From Dehalococcoidia bacterium (GTDB lineage Bacteria > Chloroflexota > Dehalococcoidia > UBA2979), in NCBI GenBank assembly GCA_023228765.1, contig JALOAM010000054.1, forward strand, positions 1 through 17,503: 17,503 nt of DNA. The letters run 5' to 3'. Of the stretch, positions 13,095-17,503 are shown in pieces. Both the position numbers and the translations under genes were made by a program. Within the stretch, counting starts at the first letter, position 1. Every line of letters begins with the position of its first letter. A model generated the notes under the pieces. It was not told the DNA's origin and did no database searches. It was given only the letters and a program-made list of their open reading frames with translations.

Positions 13095-13100
13095 TAGGCT
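13095..13100 (+). promoter_or_regulatory. −10 box of the KANL3/Tex30-type hydrolase, probably leaderless
   Basis: TAGGCT is followed by 7 nt and then the GTG start at 13108, with no Shine-Dalgarno between. The layout is the same as for pcrA and the site-2 protease gene. Confidence 0.55.
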
Positions 13101-13107
13101 GCGTCGC

Positions 13108-13755
13108 GTGACCACGATCGAGGAACTCGCCGGGTTGCCTGCCATCGTCGACGGGCCGCGTCGAGCGCGCCGCACCCTCGTGCTCGCGCACGGGGCGGGC
13201 GCGGGCATGGAGCACGCGTTCATGGAGCGCGTCGCCACCGGTGTTGCCGCCGAGGGCATCCGGGTGGTGCGGTTCGAGTTCCCGTACATGGCCGCGCGTC
13301 GTGAAGGCCAGCGCCGAGGGCCGGACCGTGAGCCGGTGCTACGGGCCTCGTGGGCCGGCGTGATCGCGTCGCTCGGGAAGCCGGAGCGGCTCGTGATCGG
13401 CGGGAAGTCCATGGGTGGACGGTACGCCTCGATGGTCGCGGACGAGGAGGGCGTCGCCGGGGTGGTCTGTCTCGGCTACCCGTTCCACCCGCCGGGGCAG
13501 CCGGACCGACTCCGCACCGCGCACCTCGAGGTGATGCGCACGCCCACCCTGATCCTGCAGGGCGAGCGCGACTCGATGGGCACCAGCGCGGAGGTCGAGG
13601 GCTACCGGCTGTCCTCGGCGGTACGAGTGCAGTGGCTGGAGGACGGCGACCACTCGCTCAAGCCGCGGAAGGCCTCCGGGCACACTGAGCAGGGGCACCT
13701 GGAGACCGCGGTCCGGGCGACGGTTGCCTTCGTGCGGGAGCGGATCTCGGGCTAG
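13108..13755 (+). CDS. KANL3/Tex30-type alpha/beta hydrolase
   Basis: The 215-aa product is a small alpha/beta hydrolase of the COG3571/KANL3-Tex30 group, whose length and motif order it matches. It has LAHGAGAGM (27-34), VRFEFPYM (54-61), the nucleophile elbow GGKSMGGR with Ser101 (98-105), LGYPFHPPG (122-130), the acid strand LQGERD with Asp155 (150-155) and GDHSLKPRK with His182 (180-188). No biochemical function is established for bacterial members as far as I know. The GTG start at 13108 lies directly after a −10-like box, pointing to a leaderless mRNA. Its stop codon overlaps the stop of the opposite gene in the tetranucleotide CTAG (13752-13755). Confidence 0.9.
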   Translation: MTTIEELAGLPAIVDGPRRARRTLVLAHGAGAGMEHAFMERVATGVAAEGIRVVRFEFPYMAARREGQRRGPDREPVLRASWAGVIASLGKPERLVIGGKSMGGRYASMVADEEGVAGVVCLGYPFHPPGQPDRLRTAHLEVMRTPTLILQGERDSMGTSAEVEGYRLSSAVRVQWLEDGDHSLKPRKASGHTEQGHLETAVRATVAFVRERISG

Positions 13756-14087
13756 GGGAGGACGAGACCGCTCGGGCGGACCTTCTCGTCCGCAGCGGCG
13801 GAGGGCTTTGGCGCCGGGGGCTCATCGATCAGCGGTGCGCCATCCTCGATGCGGGTCCAGCCGTCCGGGTACTGCACCTTCTTCTCGCCGACGGTCCAGT
13901 AGCCGAGCTTCGCGCCGCCGAGGGTGCGCGCGTTGCCCAGGTGCACGTCGCAGAGTGCGACGCCGTCCTCGGCGCGTTGCCAGGTGGCGGGGGCGCCGCA
14001 GCGATCGTCGTAGCTGGTGCAGCAGTCGTCGCCGACGCGGATCGTCTGCTGGCAGACCATCGCTTCTTCCGACGCTTCCTCAGACAT
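13752..14087 (-). CDS. Small Cys-containing protein of unknown function
   Basis: I do not recognise this 111-aa product. The ATG at 14087 has a strong GAGGAGG (14094-14100 on the minus strand) 6 nt upstream; an in-frame ATG at 14138 is worse. It is acidic at the N-terminus. Cysteines lie at 12, 22, 23, 30 and 46, with a CDVH motif (46-49); the pattern CGAPA (30-34) to CDVH could form a small zinc site. The middle is rich in Gly, Tyr and Trp (LGYWTVGEKK, YPDGW), and the C-terminus is Pro/Ala-rich. There is no signal peptide or membrane segment. It converges on the KANL3-type hydrolase with overlapping stop codons, so the two may limit each other's 3' ends. Confidence 0.75.
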   Translation of the reverse strand: MSEEASEEAMVCQQTIRVGDDCCTSYDDRCGAPATWQRAEDGVALCDVHLGNARTLGGAKLGYWTVGEKKVQYPDGWTRIEDGAPLIDEPPAPKPSAAADEKVRPSGLVLP

Positions 14088-14218
14088 CGCACGCCTCCTC
14101 TGGTCGCCTACCGGGGCTGTCCGCGGCCATGATGCCACACTCGTACACCCTCGCGGAGCGTGGAGAACAGGGAGATCTGAGCGTCTGATCCGCTGGCGAT
14201 CGTGAACAGGGTGCGTGC

Positions 14219-14224
14219 TAGCCT
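14219..14224 (+). promoter_or_regulatory. Possible −10 box of the zinc-ribbon gene
   Basis: TGC followed by TAGCCT resembles an extended −10 box. It would give a leader of about 25 nt that carries GGAGGT before the GTG at 14257. No −35 box is clear. Confidence 0.4.
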
Positions 14225-14256
14225 GAACTGATTAGCGGGGGATCTCGGAGGTCCGA

Positions 14257-15012
14257 GTGGACGTGGACTCTATTCCGTGGCCAGGCGGTGACTGGCAGGC
14301 GACGGCGCGACTCTTTGGCGCGCTGATCGGCGGCTACCTCCTGGTCCTCTGGTTCGCGTCGATCCTCTGGGTCTACCGCGACATCCAGGCGCGCAGCCAG
14401 GACCCGATCACCCAGGCGATCGGCGTCGGCATCTCCGTCGTCCTGCCGCTGGTCGGGCTTCCCGTCTACATGGTGGTCCGTCCGCAGGACACCCTGCAGG
14501 ACGCCTACGACCGGCAGCTGGAGCAGGAGGCGATCCTGTCCGAGTTGCACTCCGTCACCGGCTGTCCGAACTGTCGCCGCCCCGTGCAGGATGACTTCCA
14601 GTTCTGTGCGTTCTGTGGCACCTCGTTGAAGTCCGCCTGCGCCTCCTGCGGTCGCCTGCTGCAGTTCTCCTGGCGCGTCTGTCCCAGTTGCCAGACCCCG
14701 AAGCCCAGGCCTCAGCCCGACCCCGCCGAGGTCGCCCGCCAGCGCGAGGCGGAGGCAGCCGCCTCGCGCCGGCCCTCGGCTAATGCGGCGCAGGCGCAGC
14801 GCGCGGCCGCGTCGAACGCTGCCGCGCGTCCGGCCCGTACCCAGAACTCGAGCGCGAGCTCGAACACCGGCGGTGGAGGCAGCACCGGCGCCCCGGCCCG
14901 TGGACGTCGCGACAACGGCACCGCCGCGGAGGAGACCCCGGCCCAGACCCCCGCTCAGACCCCCGCGCCGCGACCTCGGCGTCCACGGCAGGCCACCGGC
15001 ACCGACGAGTAG
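14257..15012 (+). CDS. Membrane-anchored double zinc-ribbon protein
   Basis: The 251-aa product starts with two hydrophobic segments (about 18-40 and 53-74). A cytoplasmic or peripheral double zinc ribbon follows, with four CxxC pairs at 103/106, 117/120, 128/131 and 142/145, spaced as expected for two four-Cys zinc sites (DZR-like). The last 100 residues are low-complexity, rich in Ala, Arg, Pro and Thr, with repeats of AQTPAQTP. GTG 14257 has GGAGGT 4 nt upstream; a second in-frame GTG at 14263 is possible. The function is unknown; such proteins may serve as scaffolds or nucleic acid or protein docking modules at the membrane. It is convergent with the FecB-type gene and shares a bidirectional terminator with it. 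Confidence 0.88.
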   Translation: MDVDSIPWPGGDWQATARLFGALIGGYLLVLWFASILWVYRDIQARSQDPITQAIGVGISVVLPLVGLPVYMVVRPQDTLQDAYDRQLEQEAILSELHSVTGCPNCRRPVQDDFQFCAFCGTSLKSACASCGRLLQFSWRVCPSCQTPKPRPQPDPAEVARQREAEAAASRRPSANAAQAQRAAASNAAARPARTQNSSASSNTGGGGSTGAPARGRRDNGTAAEETPAQTPAQTPAPRPRRPRQATGTDE

Positions 15013-15036
15013 CCCGCCGTCCTCGAACCCTGTGAG

Positions 15037-15075
15037 ACACGAAGAAGGCCGCCCTATCAGGGCGGCCTTCTCGTG
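15037..15075. terminator. Bidirectional terminator between zinc-ribbon and FecB-type genes
   Basis: GAAGGCCGCCCT (15044-15055), loop ATC, and AGGGCGGCCTTC (15059-15070) form a perfect 12-bp stem, extended outward by an A-T pair and CACG/CGTG with a one-base bulge. The arms are the same as in the terminator at 16339-16377. Confidence 0.88.
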
Positions 15076-15092
15076 GAGTTGGCCTCGAGGAA

Positions 15093-16220
15093 CTACGCAG
15101 CGGCCTCGTCGACGACGTCGCCTGAGAAGCCGCGGAGCTGCTCGGACAGCGTGCGGAGGATGGGGCCGTAGCCCTGGTAGGAGAGGACGCCCTCCGCCTG
15201 CCATCCACCGATCTGGCCGGCCTGGACGGCGGGCAGGAGCTGCCACGTCCCGGCGCGGTCCTCCTCCGCGACCTGCCATTGCGGCCGGACGTCCAGGAGG
15301 ATCGCGTCAGTGGGGTACTTGTTCACCGTTTCCCATGTCAGCTGTGGGCTGTAGTCGGCCGCGTTGACCTCCTCCTCCGGTGAGTAGAAGGCCACGCCAA
15401 GGTTGGTGAAGTACAAGAGGTCGGGCAACCTGGTCCAGCCGGCGATCCAGATCACATCCGTAGCGGGCGACAGCGCGATCACGGTCATGCCGGGGTTGGC
15501 TGAGGCGATCTCGCGGAGCTCCTCGGAGGCAGCCTCGAACTCCGCCTTCGCCTCCGCGACGACGGCCTCGGCGCCCTCGATGCGTGGCGCCGCGAGGGTC
15601 GCTGCGAGCGCCTCCATCTCAGTGATGATCTCGTCCGCCGGCCGGCCATTCACGCCGATCGCGACGACGGGGCAGATCTGCTGGATCGCCTTCACCTCGT
15701 CCTCGGGGATGGGCCAGATGGTGCCGCTGTACGCCGAGACGAAGAGCACGTCCGGCCGCAGGACAGCCAGTGCCTCCAGGTTCATCTCGCTGTAGTCGTT
15801 GGTCAGCGACTCGACTGCGTCGAGGTCCATCCGGCCCGCTTGCTGCGTGGGGTTGCCTTCCGTGTCGCGGGAGGGACCCCAGATGCCCACGGACTGCACG
15901 CCGAAGTCGTACAGGATCGAGGCGAGTCCGACCCACGCGACGATGCGCTCTGGCGCCTTCTCCAGGGTCACCGTCGCGCCGGTCGCGTCCGTGTACTCCC
16001 ATCCTCCGTCCGCGGTCGTGGTCGCCGTGGAAGCGGCTGGGGCGGTCGCCGTCGGCGTCGCGCTGGCACCGCCCTCGGACGTTGCTTCAACCTCGGCAGG
16101 GTCGTCCTCGCTCCCGCACGCGGCGAGGAAGGCGGCGGCACCCGCAGCGGAGCCGGCGAGGCCGAGGAAGTAGCGTCGTGAGTGTCGGACGGCGAGGCCG
16201 CCCTCGTCGGTGTCGGTCAA
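15093..16220 (-). CDS. FecB-type (PF01497) ABC substrate-binding Tat lipoprotein
   Basis: The 375-aa product belongs to the class of extracytoplasmic binding proteins for iron-siderophore, haem or cobalamin uptake. I chose the TTG at 16220 because AGGAGG (16227-16232, minus strand) lies 6 nt before it; the open frame further upstream adds 13 unlikely residues. The signal has SRRYFLGL (14-21), a hydrophobic stretch and lipobox LAAC with Cys35. A Ser/Thr/Ala linker covers about 40-72. The domain then starts with the usual beta strand and signature (YTDATGATVTLEKAPERIVA, 76-95) and includes LEALAVLRPDVLFVSA (148-163). No FecCD permease or ATPase is adjacent, as in the family-5 array. The ligand is unknown; a metal-chelate is the family default. 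Confidence 0.9.
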   Translation of the reverse strand: MTDTDEGGLAVRHSRRYFLGLAGSAAGAAAFLAACGSEDDPAEVEATSEGGASATPTATAPAASTATTTADGGWEYTDATGATVTLEKAPERIVAWVGLASILYDFGVQSVGIWGPSRDTEGNPTQQAGRMDLDAVESLTNDYSEMNLEALAVLRPDVLFVSAYSGTIWPIPEDEVKAIQQICPVVAIGVNGRPADEIITEMEALAATLAAPRIEGAEAVVAEAKAEFEAASEELREIASANPGMTVIALSPATDVIWIAGWTRLPDLLYFTNLGVAFYSPEEEVNAADYSPQLTWETVNKYPTDAILLDVRPQWQVAEEDRAGTWQLLPAVQAGQIGGWQAEGVLSYQGYGPILRTLSEQLRGFSGDVVDEAAA

Positions 16221-16260
16221 AGAGGTCCTCCTGCTGGAATGGCAATGGAGGAAGATCAAG

Positions 16261-16320
16261 CTAAGTAGAAGTAACAGTCAATACGAAGTACGAAGAGAAG
16301 TAGTGGCTAATCTTACAAAC
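16261..16320 (-). promoter_or_regulatory. AT-rich upstream region of the FecB-type gene with AAGTA repeats
   Basis: Four copies of AAGTA (16263-16267, 16269-16273, 16286-16290, 16298-16302; TACTT on the coding strand) fall within 40 bp of AT-rich sequence. TTGACT on the minus strand (16277-16282) is a possible −35 box, but no convincing −10 box follows at 17 bp. I see no clear Fur or DtxR box. Confidence 0.35.
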
Positions 16321-16338
16321 CCGGCCGCGCGCCTCCGC

Positions 16339-16377
16339 ACACGAAGAAGGCCGCCCCGAGAGGGCGGCCTTCTCGTG
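16339..16377. terminator. Terminator downstream of the thioredoxin-fold gene
   Basis: CACGAAGAAGGCCGCCC (16340-16356), loop CGAGA, and GGGCGGCCTTCTCGTG (16362-16377) form a strong stem with one bulged base. It lies 19 nt past the end of the minus-strand thioredoxin-fold gene. The arms are identical to those at 15037-15075. Confidence 0.88.
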
Positions 16378-16395
16378 CATCGATCGGGTTGAGGG

Positions 16396-17016
16396 TTAGC
16401 CGAGCGCCTCGTTGAGGAGAGCGCGAAGCTCGCTGACCTGGCTGTCGCGCCAGCCCTCGGCGAAGTCCCAGGTCTTCGCCTGGTACTGCTTGCGGGCTTC
16501 CTCGTACTCCGGCGTGTCGCGCTCCTTGCCGGCCATGATCTCGCGGAGGGCGGGCATCTCGCTGTTGGCTCGGTCCGAGCGCTCGATCCAGTGGCCGAGG
16601 TAGTTGTGGTCGCCGTCGTAGAGGACCACGGTCGGGATCGACTCGAACTCACCTTCCTTCAGGAACTCGGCCATGATGTCCTTGTTCTGGTCGCGGAGGA
16701 AGAACTTCACCTCCATGCCGGTCAGCTCGCCGAGCTTCGCCATCACCGGGAGGCCGCGCCACACGTCCGGGCACCAGTCCTCGCCGAGCACGAGCGCCTT
16801 CACGCCGTTCGACTGCACATACCCCTTGATGGCATCCACGTCCGAGGACTCCGGCTGCCACTCGTCGTAGTGGCGCTGGAAGGTGTCCTTGTTCTGCTCG
16901 ATCGCCCCAAGCCACGCGGAGAAGGAGTCCAGGCCCTGCGCGTAGCGCTCCGGGGTGACCACGGAGTCCGGCTTCGCGGCGGCGGCCTTCCGCGTGATGG
17001 TCGAGCTAGCGGTCAT
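16396..17016 (-). CDS. Thioredoxin-fold protein with single active-site cysteine
   Basis: The 206-aa product contains a thioredoxin-like domain (about 45-150, Thioredoxin_9-like). The active-site motif is WCPDVW (81-86): Cys82 is present, but the resolving cysteine is replaced by Val85, and I see no other cysteine in the protein. The cis-proline is Pro128 in SIPTVV. The N-terminal 45 and the C-terminal 55 residues are helical, charged extensions. It has no signal peptide and is probably cytoplasmic. A monothiol site suggests glutathione- or bacillithiol-independent thiol chemistry such as mixed-disulfide exchange, or a binding role; this is inference. The ATG at 17016 has GGAGG 7 nt upstream. 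It lies 121 bp downstream of the MazG-like gene and ends at a strong terminator. Confidence 0.9.
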   Translation of the reverse strand: MTASSTITRKAAAAKPDSVVTPERYAQGLDSFSAWLGAIEQNKDTFQRHYDEWQPESSDVDAIKGYVQSNGVKALVLGEDWCPDVWRGLPVMAKLGELTGMEVKFFLRDQNKDIMAEFLKEGEFESIPTVVLYDGDHNYLGHWIERSDRANSEMPALREIMAGKERDTPEYEEARKQYQAKTWDFAEGWRDSQVSELRALLNEALG

Positions 17017-17137
17017 CGTTCGTCCTCCGTCAGTCGTATGTTGGTTGGTGGTTGTGCGGGCAGGGTAACACCGATCCGGGTGGCACTGTAGATGTTACTG
17101 CGCCCCCGGAGGATGCCCGTCGACTGGCGTTGAGGCG

Positions 17138-17503
17138 CTACTCGGCGAGTCGCTCCGAGACCGCTGCCCACGGCGCGCGCCGGTCTGCTTCGGGCAGCGC
17201 GTCCACCTCGACCCCCGCGGAGCGCGCCTCCGCCTCGAGCGCACGGAAGGCGCGAGTGAACCGCGAGGATGCCTCGCGGAGCGTCTCCTCGGCATCGAAG
17301 CCCTCCTCGCCGGCGAGCCAGGTGGCGGCCCACAGGGCACCGGCCCAGTCCTCGCGTCCGAGGGCGTCCCGGAGCGCCTCGCGCGGTGTGATTCCGAGGT
17401 CGGCGAGGCCGGCCCGCCGTGCGCGGCGGATGAGCGACTGTGCGCGCTGGAGGGAGGGTGCGGCCGCCGGCGTCGAGTCGAGGGCCCCCTCAGGGGTCTC
17501 TTC
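17138..17503 (-). CDS. mazG: MazG-like nucleotide pyrophosphohydrolase, C-terminal part
   Basis: The frame is open from the window edge to TAG at 17140-17138 and gives the last 121 residues; the start is outside. The segment PSLQRAQSLIRRARRAGL resembles the start of the second MazG domain (consensus P-LLRAQ-LQ-RAARVGF), and DAEETLREASSRFTRAFRALE resembles its end (DPEEALR-AN-RF-RRF-). MazG enzymes hydrolyse (d)NTPs to monophosphates. The acidic metal-binding stretch (E-E-x-x-E, ELGDLLF) normally found between these parts is not recognisable; RREDWAGALWAATWLAG-like sequence stands in its place, so this second domain is shortened and may be non-catalytic. The first domain lies outside the window. 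Confidence 0.6.
   Translation of the reverse strand, partial: EETPEGALDSTPAAAPSLQRAQSLIRRARRAGLADLGITPREALRDALGREDWAGALWAATWLAGEEGFDAEETLREASSRFTRAFRALEAEARSAGVEVDALPEADRRAPWAAVSERLAE

Noticed and set aside
16290..16320. Fur or DtxR/IdeR box upstream of the FecB-type gene
   Set aside because: The best alignment to the TTAGG-type consensus matches only about half the positions, no better than expected in AT-rich sequence.

Overview
The window is GC-rich bacterial chromosomal DNA. Lipoproteins with twin-arginine signals, several probable leaderless genes (a TANNNT box 6-7 nt before the start codon), a DRTGG-domain protein next to a CBS-type site-2 protease, and the style of the family-5 solute-binding proteins all suggest Chloroflexota, perhaps a Dehalococcoidia/Tepidiformales-like lineage. 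That placement is inferred from gene style; no rRNA or other decisive marker is present.

Positions 1-7250 hold a head-to-tail array of at least four closely related family-5 (peptide/nickel/opine type) ABC substrate-binding lipoproteins. The first is cut by the window edge; the other three are complete (624, 618 and 621 aa). No permease or ATPase gene lies within or beside the array. Each complete copy is its own transcription unit. It has a shared sigma-A-like promoter (TTGTRA, 17-18 bp spacer, TATCKT), a stem-loop at or near the predicted 5' end of the mRNA, a purine-rich leader with two Shine-Dalgarno-like blocks, the gene, and GC-rich terminator hairpins with a related core. An inverted-repeat motif with the core CGCTGTGA lies upstream of each promoter. 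I consider this array, and above all its conserved leader and promoter layout, the most interesting content.

Positions 7366-11763 hold pcrA (plus strand, probably leaderless). A REP-like hairpin separates it from two minus-strand genes: an M50 site-2 protease with two CBS domains, preceded by a DRTGG-domain protein whose P-loop lacks the usual lysine.

Positions 11968-15012 hold an alpha/beta hydrolase that may be coupled to an eight-codon upstream ORF, a minus-strand tRNA-Phe(GAA), a second small alpha/beta hydrolase of the KANL3/Tex30 type, a small Cys-containing protein of unknown function that overlaps it tail-to-tail, and a membrane-anchored double zinc-ribbon protein.

Positions 15037-17503 are read on the minus strand. 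They hold a FecB-type (iron/cobalamin class) substrate-binding lipoprotein with a TTG start, again without a visible permease, flanked by two terminator hairpins with identical arms. Then come a thioredoxin-fold protein with a single active-site cysteine and the C-terminal end of a MazG-like protein that runs off the window.
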